Translations under genes and position numbers: made by a program | NCBI RefSeq assembly: GCF_900182985.1 | Contig: NZ_FXUY01000001.1 | Location: 3,596,001 to 3,660,000, forward strand | From: Pseudomonas helmanticensis | GTDB taxonomy: Bacteria > Pseudomonadota > Gammaproteobacteria > Pseudomonadales > Pseudomonadaceae | Direction of reading: 5' to 3' | Length of the DNA: 64,000 nt | Part shown: positions 17,800 through 27,500 of the stretch, piece by piece | Numbering within the stretch: position 1 is the stretch's first letter | Layout of the letters: each line of letters starts with the position of its first letter | The notes under the pieces: generated by a model | What the model was told of the DNA's origin: nothing | Seen by the model: the letters and a program-made list of their open reading frames with translations, nothing else | Database searches by the model: none

Positions 17800-20574
17800 G
17801 TGCGCTGGCTCAGGATTGCCATAAGCTTCACCGTCACGTTGCTGACCTTGCTCTGCATGCTCCCGGCCCAGGCCGCGCAAGGCAGCGGCTGGTCGGTATT
17901 GCTTGACGATCAGGGCAATCTGCAACTGAGCGATATCCGCTCCACTCGCTACACCAATCAATTCAGCCCCATCGACCTTGACCGCCTCACCGCGTCCGAG
18001 CCCGAAGGAGCCCTGTGGCTGCGCTTTCGACTGGCGCCGGGCAAGCACGAACAAGTGCTGCGGATCTTCGCTCCCGACCTGTCACACCTCAATCTCTACG
18101 TGCTGGACGGCGACAAGCTGATCGAGCAACGCAACACCGGTACTGACCAGCCTCAGGCTGAGCGGCCCCTGCCGAGCAGCGACTTCATGTTGCCGCTGCC
18201 GCAGAGCGACAAACCCCTCGATGTCTATCTGCGGATGGTGTCCGACCATCAGTTGCGTCCGCACATCACCCTGCAATCGGCAGTGATGAGCGCGGCCAAT
18301 CAAAACCAGACACTGATCTTCGGCCTGCTCTTCGGCTGTCTCGGCATGCTGCTGTTGCACAACCTTGTGCGCTACGCCTATTCCCGGTCGCGCAGCAGCT
18401 TGTGGCTGGCGGTCTGCGAAGGTCTGCTGGGCTTGAGCCTGTTGCTGCTGCTCAACCTCGCCGGCCCATGGTTGCCGAACTGGCATGCGATCCAGACCCC
18501 CGGCGCCTATCTGGCGCTGCTGCTGACCGCGCCGGCCGGGCTGATGTTTGCCTTGCGCTTCTTCGCGCCGCTCGGCCCGCACCCGCTGAACAAACTGCTG
18601 CTGGGCGATATCCTGTTCATCGTCACTTGCAGTCTGTTGCTGCTGTTCGTCAACACGCTGCCGCTGAACATCATCACCTATGCATTGGTGGCGCTGGCCG
18701 GGCTGAGCATGCTGCTGGTGAGTTTCTATCACTGGCAAAAGGGCTACCGCCCGGCGCGGCTGTTCGTCGCTGCCATGGTGGTGTTCAACATTGGCACGCT
18801 GATCATTTTGCCGGCGCTGCTCGGGCTGACACTGGTTGCACCGCAAGGCCTGATCATGACCCTGATGGTGTTCATCTGCATCAGTGGTCTGCTGATGAGC
18901 ATTGCCTTGGGCGAGCGTCAGCGCAGTATCACCGAGAGCCGTTTCAGCATCAGCCGCGACCTCGCCGCGAGCAATGCCGAGATCAACGCCAAAGCCGAAT
19001 TCCTCGCCAAGATCAGCCACGAAATCCGCACACCGATGAACGGCGTGCTGGGCATGACCGAACTGCTGCTGGGCACACCGCTGTCGGTCAAGCAACGCGA
19101 CTATGTGCAAACCATCCACAGTGCCGGCAACGAACTGCTGACACTGATCAACGAGATCCTCGACATCTCCAAGCTCGAGTCCGGGCAAATCGAACTGGAT
19201 GACGTGCAGTTCGACCTCAACGCCTTGATCGACGATTGCCTGAGCATCTACCGGGCCAAGGCCGAACAACAGAACGTCGAGCTGATCAGTTTCATCCAGC
19301 CGCAAGTGCCACGGGTGATCAGCGGTGATCCGACGCGCCTGCGCCAGACACTGCTGAGCCTGTTGGAAAATGCCCTGAAGAAAACCGAAGAAGGCGAAGT
19401 GCTGATTGTGGTCGCCCTCGACGAACGCAGCAGCAAACCGCGCCTGCGCATCGCCGTGCAGGACAGCGGCGCACCGATGGAGCAGGAAGAACGCGACGCG
19501 CTGATGCACGCCGAACTGCACAGCAAGCACTTCCTCTCGGCCAACCGTCTGGGCGGTAACCTCGGCCTGGTGATCGCCCGCCAACTGATCCGTTTGATGC
19601 AGGGCGAATTCGGCATCAAGAGTGGTGCCAGTCAGGGCAGTACCTTGTGGCTGACGCTGCCGCTGGATCCGGATCGCCTCGAGCATCCGACGTCCGATCT
19701 CGACAGTCCGCTGCAAGGTGCACGCGTGCTGGTGGTCGATGACAACGATACCTGCCGCAAGGTGCTGGTCCAGCAATGCAGTGCGTGGGGCTTGAACGTC
19801 AGCGCCGTGCCATCCGGCAAGGAAGCGCTGGCACTGCTGCGCACCAAGGCACACCTGCGCGATTACTTCGATGTGGTGCTGCTCGATCAGAACATGCCCG
19901 GCATGACCGGCATGCAGCTCGCCGCCAAGATCAAGGAAGATCCGAGCCTGAACCACGACATCCTGCTGATCATGCTCACCGGCATCAGCAATGCGCCGAG
20001 CAAGATCATCGCGCGCAACTCGGGGATCAAGCGCATCCTCGCCAAACCGGTGGCCGGCTATACGCTCAAGACCACGCTGGCGGATGAACTGAACCAGCGC
20101 AACAAGGGCCAGGTGGTGTTCCAGCCACAAGTGGTCACGCCCGCCACGGCGGCCAAGGTACCGAGCGACTTCCGCATTCTCGTCGCCGAGGACAACACGA
20201 TTTCGACCAAAGTGATTCGCGGCATGCTCGGCAAGCTCAACCTGCAACCCGACACCGCCAGCAACGGCGAAGAAGCGCTACAAGCAATGAAAGCCCAGCG
20301 TTACGACCTGGTGTTGATGGACTGCGAAATGCCGATTCTCGATGGTTTCTCGGCGACTCAGCAATTGCGCGCGTGGGAAGTCAGCAATCAGCGCATCCGC
20401 ACACCGATCGTAGCGTTGACCGCGCACATCCTCGCCGAGCACAAAGAGCGCGCACGCCAGGCGGGCATGGACGGGCACATGGCGAAACCGGTGGAGCTGT
20501 CGCAACTGCGCGAGCTGATCGAACACTGGGTGGCCCAGCGCGATCAGCAGAATCGTACCGCCTCGACCTTCTGA
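17800..20574 (+). CDS. retS: RetS hybrid sensor kinase
   Basis: The 924-residue protein has a signal peptide (1-26), a periplasmic 7TMR-DISM sensor domain, a block of about seven membrane helices (about 163-360), a histidine kinase core and two receiver domains. H407 (KISHEIRTPMNG), D696 (VVLLDQNMPG) and D841 (LVLMDCEMP) sit a constant 17 residues before H424, D713 and D858, the residues I recall for P. aeruginosa RetS. RetS binds and antagonises GacS, lowering RsmY/Z and favouring the motile, acute state. The start is GTG at 17800 behind GAAGG. The neighbourhood purD-retS-marC is conserved. Confidence 0.95.
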   Translation: MRWLRIAISFTVTLLTLLCMLPAQAAQGSGWSVLLDDQGNLQLSDIRSTRYTNQFSPIDLDRLTASEPEGALWLRFRLAPGKHEQVLRIFAPDLSHLNLYVLDGDKLIEQRNTGTDQPQAERPLPSSDFMLPLPQSDKPLDVYLRMVSDHQLRPHITLQSAVMSAANQNQTLIFGLLFGCLGMLLLHNLVRYAYSRSRSSLWLAVCEGLLGLSLLLLLNLAGPWLPNWHAIQTPGAYLALLLTAPAGLMFALRFFAPLGPHPLNKLLLGDILFIVTCSLLLLFVNTLPLNIITYALVALAGLSMLLVSFYHWQKGYRPARLFVAAMVVFNIGTLIILPALLGLTLVAPQGLIMTLMVFICISGLLMSIALGERQRSITESRFSISRDLAASNAEINAKAEFLAKISHEIRTPMNGVLGMTELLLGTPLSVKQRDYVQTIHSAGNELLTLINEILDISKLESGQIELDDVQFDLNALIDDCLSIYRAKAEQQNVELISFIQPQVPRVISGDPTRLRQTLLSLLENALKKTEEGEVLIVVALDERSSKPRLRIAVQDSGAPMEQEERDALMHAELHSKHFLSANRLGGNLGLVIARQLIRLMQGEFGIKSGASQGSTLWLTLPLDPDRLEHPTSDLDSPLQGARVLVVDDNDTCRKVLVQQCSAWGLNVSAVPSGKEALALLRTKAHLRDYFDVVLLDQNMPGMTGMQLAAKIKEDPSLNHDILLIMLTGISNAPSKIIARNSGIKRILAKPVAGYTLKTTLADELNQRNKGQVVFQPQVVTPATAAKVPSDFRILVAEDNTISTKVIRGMLGKLNLQPDTASNGEEALQAMKAQRYDLVLMDCEMPILDGFSATQQLRAWEVSNQRIRTPIVALTAHILAEHKERARQAGMDGHMAKPVELSQLRELIEHWVAQRDQQNRTASTF

Positions 20575-20636
20575 ACCGGCGTATCGCGACTGCCCGGCGG
20601 TGAATCAACGACTGCGGACATCTGCAGGCCGAGCCA

Positions 20637-20858
20637 TCATCCGGCAACGTGCGCCAGGAAATCCTTTAACAGCGCTGCACCAACCCTATCGCCGACAGAA
20701 CCGTTCGAACGGGCTTCAACGTCACTTCCCACAGCCAATTGACCATGAGGACGAATAAATACCTGCTCGTCGATCCCACACTCTTCAATCGCTTTAACTA
20801 ACTGGCTGATAGACTCGCTACCATCACTCTCCGGATGCGAGCCGCCCTCATGCTCCAC
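20637..20858 (-). CDS. Possible small protein opposite marC
   Basis: A 73-codon minus-strand frame starts at GTG (20858), overlaps the marC start by about nine bases and fills the retS-marC gap. The translation is compact and protein-like (IEECGIDEQVFIRPHGQL, then an amphipathic C-terminus KDFLAHVAG). Codons are less GC-biased than in the neighbours. No convincing ribosome site precedes the GTG. I do not recognise it, and it could be a chance frame. Confidence 0.35.
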   Translation of the reverse strand: MEHEGGSHPESDGSESISQLVKAIEECGIDEQVFIRPHGQLAVGSDVEARSNGSVGDRVGAALLKDFLAHVAG

Positions 20859-21446
20859 GTGTTATTCAGCGTTTACCTGAAGATGCTGGTGCTCTACAGC
20901 CCGTTCTTCGTGTTGTCCTGCTTCATCAGCCTGACCCGTGGTTACTCGCGCAAGGAACAGCGGCGCCTGGCTTGGAAAGTGGCCATCGCCACCCTGGTCT
21001 CCAGCGTTCTGCTGTATCTGTTTGGCCGGGTGATTTTCGATGTGTTCGGGATTACCGCAGACGCATTCCGCATCGGTGCCGGTAGCGTATTGTTCATCTC
21101 GGCGCTGGGCATGGCCCAAGGCAAGCCTGTGGTGCAAAGTGACAACGTGCAGCAGGACGTGACAATCGTGCCGCTGACCATCCCCTTGACCGTCGGCCCG
21201 GGCACCATTGGTGCGCTGCTGGTGATGGGTATCAGCCAACCGCATTGGGACGACAAACTGACCGCGATCATGAGTATCGCCCTGGCCAGTTTCACCGTTG
21301 GGGTGGTGCTGTACCTGTCCAATCACATCGAACGGATTCTCGGCGACCAAGGCTTGCAGATCGTCAGTCGGTTGATGGGATTGTTTGTTTGCGCATTGGC
21401 GGCGCAGATCATCTTTACCGGGGTGAAGGGCTATCTTGTTTCCTGA
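20850..21446 (+). CDS. MarC family inner-membrane protein
   Basis: The 198-residue protein has six hydrophobic helices and the MarC/UPF0056 pattern: FVLSCFISLTRGYSRKEQRR, FRIGAGSVLFISALGMAQG and the conserved VPLTIPLTVGPGTIGALLV. Function of the family is not established; the early link to multiple antibiotic resistance was withdrawn. I chose the ATG at 20850 (MLHVLFSVYLK), the usual family start, over ATG 20835. It matches PA4857 in position next to retS. Confidence 0.9.
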   Translation: MLHVLFSVYLKMLVLYSPFFVLSCFISLTRGYSRKEQRRLAWKVAIATLVSSVLLYLFGRVIFDVFGITADAFRIGAGSVLFISALGMAQGKPVVQSDNVQQDVTIVPLTIPLTVGPGTIGALLVMGISQPHWDDKLTAIMSIALASFTVGVVLYLSNHIERILGDQGLQIVSRLMGLFVCALAAQIIFTGVKGYLVS

Positions 21447-21456
21447 AAGCAAGATA

Positions 21457-21484
21457 GGGCTGCGGATGATCTGATCCGCAGCCC
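21457..21484. terminator. Hairpin between convergent marC and toxin gene
   Basis: A perfect 11-pair stem, GGGCTGCGGAT with ATCCGCAGCCC, and a six-base loop lie between two converging genes. A second short inverted pair, CTATCTTG/CAAGATAG (21431-21457), abuts it. T-runs are weak on both sides, so bidirectional termination is probable, not certain. Confidence 0.65.
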
Positions 21485-21525
21485 CTTCAACTAATCCCGT
21501 CGGCGTTGAGCTGCCGGGTTACGCC

Positions 21526-24500
21526 TTAACGGATGGCAGAAATCAGCGCGCCGAGTTCACTCAGCGCTTCCTCCTGCAAGGTGCTCATCAACTCATCGAG
21601 GTAGAGCCCCACCGCGAGGCCTTCCGCCAAGGGGATACTGAGTGACACATTCTTTCGAGACTCCGCGCTGATAGCACCGACATTGCGCAAAATGATGCTG
21701 CGCCCCGTGTCAGTGTCTGTCAGCAGCAGGTGTCCATCCTTCTGCGTGACCAACCACTGCTCCATCGGCTGCAGCTGGAACGAAAGATGACTTTTCAACG
21801 CGTCGGGAAAATCGAAATCGACAATCAGGCAGTCAAGTCGTGCCCAGGTCCGCTGGTCGATAAAAAAGGAGGCGCCATCCGCCGCATATCTCAGGATCAG
21901 CGTATCAACGCCATCCGGAATCGGCGCAATCCGGCCAGATGACTGACCGCTTTCGATGACCAGCGTATTGGCTATCCGGCTGACTGTTTGCGCAGTCATC
22001 CATACGTCACTGAGCCTTCCATCTTCGCTACGGTTGCTGAACAGCTGCCGGCTCTGCGAGTCATGCAACACAAGGGTTTGACCGTTGGCGACGCCCACGT
22101 AGCCAGGCAAGTCTTGACCTCGCGCCGTTGCACTGAGCAAGCGACCGGCGTCGACGTCATACCAACTGCAAAGATCTTCGACCCTGCCTGCCGTCAGATA
22201 CGGAGCACAATACTGACCCGACAGCAGCTTCTCCAGTTTCCGCTCCCGCGCCTGATGCGAAAACACGCCGTCAAAGAACTCGTTTTCCACACCGACAATA
22301 CGCGCAGGCTCGCCTTCAAACACGTCGAACAATACGTGGTCATGTGCTCTGGCGCGCAAGCCGGATGCATGGGGCACCGCCCAGGCAAACGTGCGCTGTG
22401 GCAGCACCCTCTGCATTGGCGGGATCAAGTCGGCCCGTAACAGACGTGTTCCCGTACCAAATGCTGCGGATAAGCTTTCGGGAGTCATGAACGCTTGCCG
22501 GTAGATCCGCCCAGTCGTCCAATCGATCATTAATACGGCTTTTTTGTCCATGGTCTGCCTCAGCAACCCAAAGCTTTTCCCCGCCGTATCGGCGATAAGA
22601 AGTTGCTGATCGAGACACACGACATAGAGCGGCGAGTGATTCGAAGCAGCGCTGATGCCACCGACCTCCACAGCCCCGGCGGACCACATTGCGGCAGTGC
22701 CAAGGACCGAATCCCACCAACGAAAATTGCTGCCTGAGCGCTCTTGGCGGGCGAATAGCCAATCATTACCGAGGCCTGCCAAATGTCGTTCACCCGCGCC
22801 ATTCAGGCGAAACACCATGCCCTCTTCAGTCAATGCAATGTATTGCCGGCCTTGACGGTGAATTTGCTGCACCTCGAGCGACAAGATGGATTGTGCAAAA
22901 GTTACCGAAGACTGTTCTTGTGCACTGATGCGCTGTCGATAGAGGAGGCGACGACGCAGGTTATGGAACAGAACCGTATCGAGTTCTGGCTGCTGTGGAT
23001 CCAGAAGAGCCCAATCGAAGGCGTCGGCTTTGCTGTCCTCCTCTTTGAGCATCGGTCTAAAAACCCGTCCGTCGTCGCAACGTACCCAGACCCTGCTGAA
23101 CGCTTTAGAACTGTAGTCCATGTAATCAATGGTAATGAACCTTGACCAACCGGCACTTGTCACTGGTTCGTCGTCAACGCCTGACGCTGCCGGTATCAAC
23201 TGGTACCACGAGAGGAGATCGTCCAGGAAGACCGTCCCACTTCGAATCTCCCGACCTTCCTGATAGCTGAGATGGCCGGACACACCAATAATCGAGAGTT
23301 CATCTTCTTCGATCAGGTAAGTCATTTTGACGAACCGGTCTTCGTCGCGTTCGATGCGCCGAACCACTTGCAACGCACCGCCCGGCATCTCCTGGATCGC
23401 GGTAATCCAGGCTTTGGATTCTGTACGTACCAATTGGAAAACACGCATGATTTTCCCGGTGACAACATCAACACGCCAGATCAATGCATCAGCGGGGCAG
23501 TAGTAGTAAATGTGCTGGCCAATCCTGGGGCCCATGCAAATATCCGCGGCATACTTCGGGTCCAGCCCGCGAACCAACAGGAAAGAATCTTCACCTCGGT
23601 CAAACCAGGCGCTGGTGCGCACGCCGGTCAGAGCGTCCTGGTAATTGCGAATGACCGTGGGGCCATCCGCCAGACGGCTGGAACGTGCAAGTTCGCGAAC
23701 TCGCTTAAGGGTCATCGGGCCGTCTTCATCCGGGCCGGCCTCCAGCTCCGTGAGCCACAGGGTTCCGGTTGTCCAGTCCACCTGATACGAATGTCCGTCG
23801 AGTTGCACAAGCACTGTGTTCTTGTCAGGCACCTGCACCTGTATCGCGCCCAGTTGCAGGACGTCGCCCTCGATTTTCACGCCACTTTTATTCAACCAGG
23901 CTGCGCGTAATGACCAGGTCATCGCGTCACCAGTCGAGACTCGCAAACGCAAAGACTTGACGCCCTCGGCCAAGGTGACCGAACAGTGCCCGCCCAATGC
24001 ATCGATGTCATAAGAAAGATGGCCGTGTACCTCTTGCGGCAGAGTCGGTACATGCAGAAAACGCTGTTGCTTGCCCAGCACTACGCTGACCGTAGTTGCC
24101 ACATAATTGGGCACCATTTTTTCAATGATGTATTCGGTGGGCAATTTGTAAAAGGTAAACCAGAATTGCCGCTTGCCGTAACGGTCATGCTCAAGCGCCA
24201 GTGCCGTTTCCAGATCTTCGCCCAGGGTTGTCGAAAAGGGCAACCCGCCAAACTCATAGGCCAGGTAGCAATCCGGCAGGCTCGGCAACACCACGCTTTC
24301 AACGTTTATGTTGTCACTGATTGCAAACTTTTCCGGCAGATCGAGCGCTTCTCGAATGCTGAATGCATGCTCGCGATCCGGGTCGATTCTGGGTGGATGC
24401 AAATCGGAGTAATCGTCGGCAGCGAAGATTTTCTGACTGCCAAAGGTGATGGTTCCGCTGCGCAGATCCAGTTTTGAATAAACCGCATGAGGGTTGGCAA

Positions 24501-27500
24501 AGAGAGTATCCCCTCGTACCGAGTAACCTCCGGTACGATACGCCTCGTTGACCCGATTCAAATACCTGCCGATCTGCTTGCCACGCTCTGTCCTGGCGCT
24601 GAAACCCTCGACCAGTGCACCGATGCCAACAGCCAGCCCGCCCAGAATGACACTGGCGCCACCAAGAAACGCAGCCGCCGTGGCCGCTCCGGCAACACCT
24701 GCGCCAAACGCTCCGGCGCCCAGCACCAGACCGGCGGTATCAAACGCCAGCTGTGTAGCGAACACCGCGCGCTGGATATCATTTTCAGCGTTGATCAACA
24801 AATAGATGTCGAAACCGATACTCGCCAGTTGCAGTGCATTCCCCACACCTTCGTTCAATACGTTGCCCAGCGCATTGCCCACAATTGCAGAGGTGGTGTT
24901 GGCCACACGCACACTGTCGGTGAACGCATGACGAACCAGCTCCAGCAATTGCACCGCGTCAACCACGAGTCCGTGGGCCAGTTGCGCGTAGGAAAGGTAA
25001 CCGTGAATGCGCACCGCAGACGTCAATGCCGTCGAACCATCGGCGTGTTCCGCTTCCTTGAGCCCAAGCAACAACGCCTGAATGGCAAATCCGGCATTGA
25101 GCGTGTGGACCGCACCGACGTCGGTCGGATCGACCACGGGTGAACCTGCGCGCCTACCGGATAACTCTTCGAAGGAATCGCTCAGATAAGATTTGATTCC
25201 GGACAGGCGTTTGTCATCGGTCAACACCGTGCGCGTCTGATGCGGGTCTTTGGCGTTGACCAGAGTGATTTCACTACGTCCTTGTGCGGTGGGTTTCAAA
25301 GACTCGAATACTGGAACGAAGTCACGGCTCAGTTGATATTTTTCATGCAACTGATCGGTCGCACCTTTGATGATCCGCGCCCACTTGTGGGCGTCCACAT
25401 TGACGAACGCTTGGCCAAGACGCGCGTTCTCCGACAGCGACCGTAGTCGCAACTGCGCATGATGGTGCCAGGGTTCGACAGGCCTCCCGCCAGCAATGGG
25501 GTCGTTGCCCAGCAGGTTTCCAACGCTGACTTTAGATGGCAAATCCGTGTCGGCGATGTTCACGCCGTTGAGATCCACCACATCGAAAGTGGCTCCGGGG
25601 CCCTCTGCAACGCCATAGAGTCTGGCGAGCGCCTCATCCTGCAAAAACCCCTGGATACCCTTGTGCAGTTCATCTATACGGGCAAACGCATACAGGCCGA
25701 AGTTGGGATCGTAGAAGCGATAGGATGCTTCATCTGCTCCCGCGACTTTGCTCACCAGCATCGAATGATTTTCGGTATTGAGCAGCAAACTGCCGCCGCT
25801 GGATTTGGCATCCAGCGCCTGTATCACTGCGTGCAGATTCGCCACCGGCGTTTTTTCGCCGAACTGCGCCATCGGGATGCCGCGCAACTCATCCAGCACA
25901 TGCAGCAACGCCTGGGTTTCAGCTGACTCCGGGGCAATATTGGCCAGCGCCAGTTTACCGATCAGAGCGCGCTCTGCGGCGACGCCTCGTTCCAATGCTG
26001 CCGCCATGGCCAATGCCAATGGATAACAGCGCCGCCCCGGATCGCCCACACCCTGTACCAGCAACCCTTGTGGAAACTGTTTGGCTGAGAGAGCCCCGGA
26101 CCGGAAAAACTGCTCACGTACCGCATTGCCTCGTGTGAGAATCGACGCCCGTTGTTCTTTTTTAGCCACGGCTTCTACCTGGCTCAGGTGTTCGCGCCAT
26201 TGCCGTACGCTCATCGGCTTGGCAAAGGCCTGCGCCTTCAGAACCCGAGAGTTGTTTTCCCCCGTGCCGATTCTGGAAGTACTGAACTCTGTCGGTGCCG
26301 CGTAACGGTTGAGCAGCGTTTGTTCGATGACGTCATAGCGTGCGAACAGCCCACGATCACGGGTTTTTTCGGCAAAATCAACGGTGGTTTTCCAGGTGTC
26401 GGCGAACCCGTTCTGATCCAGTGTCGTAGAGCCAAACAGGCCGCCGAACATCACACGGTGCAACGGACTCAACTGATCCACAGGTAATTTACCTGCCGCG
26501 ATCCACGCCAACGCTTCGTTCAAATTGCCCAGCGACTCGGCACCTGTCGATGGCGGCAGTTCACTCGTCGGTTGGTGCAGAATCTGCTGACGCGCTTCGA
26601 AATCGATAGAGAACGGAGTAGTGAACGCAATATCGCCGGTCAATCGGTCATTCATTGCACGCACGAACGGTTCACCCAGGCTGTCCAGCAATTGCTGCAA
26701 CACCGACGTCAGCAACACTGGCTTGCCTTCGATGACCGGCCAGCCCTGCTTGAAGGTCAGTTTCTGACCTTTGAGCAGTTCATCCACATTGCCCAGGTAA
26801 TGGTTTTTGTAAGCGCCATCGGCAATTCTGGTTTTTTCCAGTTCGAACCATTCGGGTTCGGTCCTGGCGTTGTCCTTCCAGCTATGGTGGGTCTCTTCTT
26901 CGGTGGCCAGATTGAAACCGTCACGCAGATCGACTCGGTCACTGATTTGTTGACGAGCTTCAGCAAGCGCTTTCTCGTTGACGTAATCACTCAAACCTCG
27001 CGAAACGGCCGTCGGGCCACTCATGGTAATAGCCGATTGGGCACCAAATTTGATGCCGTCGGCATCGTACTCAGCGACAGCCTGCAAAAACCCGTTTCGA
27101 ACAATTAACTCGTCACCCCAGGTTGATAGCGGGCCATATATTTTCTCCATCTCGCTAATGATCAGATCGGAGAATGCTGCGGAATCTGTCAGTGAGATGT
27201 TCCCCTGACGAGCCAGCACCTCCACACGATCCAGAAATGCGTAATTACTGCGAATTTTATCGATGATTCCGACAATTGCCGCGGACCCGGCATGACCACT
27301 CAACATTGCGTTGGAAAGACCATTGAAAGGGATACTTTTTAAATCAACGCTATTTTTGTTGCCCACGCGCACTCCGTGTTGCGAAACAACGACATCGTTG
27401 AACGGTGCAAAAATATCCTTGAGTGTTGGGGCAGTCTTGGCAAACTCTATCAATGCGTTCTTTATTTGATCAGGCACTTTCTGGCGCAAATCCGCATATG

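Noticed and set aside
18082..20247. 721-codon open frame opposite retS
   Set aside because: Frames of this kind arise from high-GC codon bias; the translation is rich in His, Gln and Arg with no domain, and retS on the other strand is certain.
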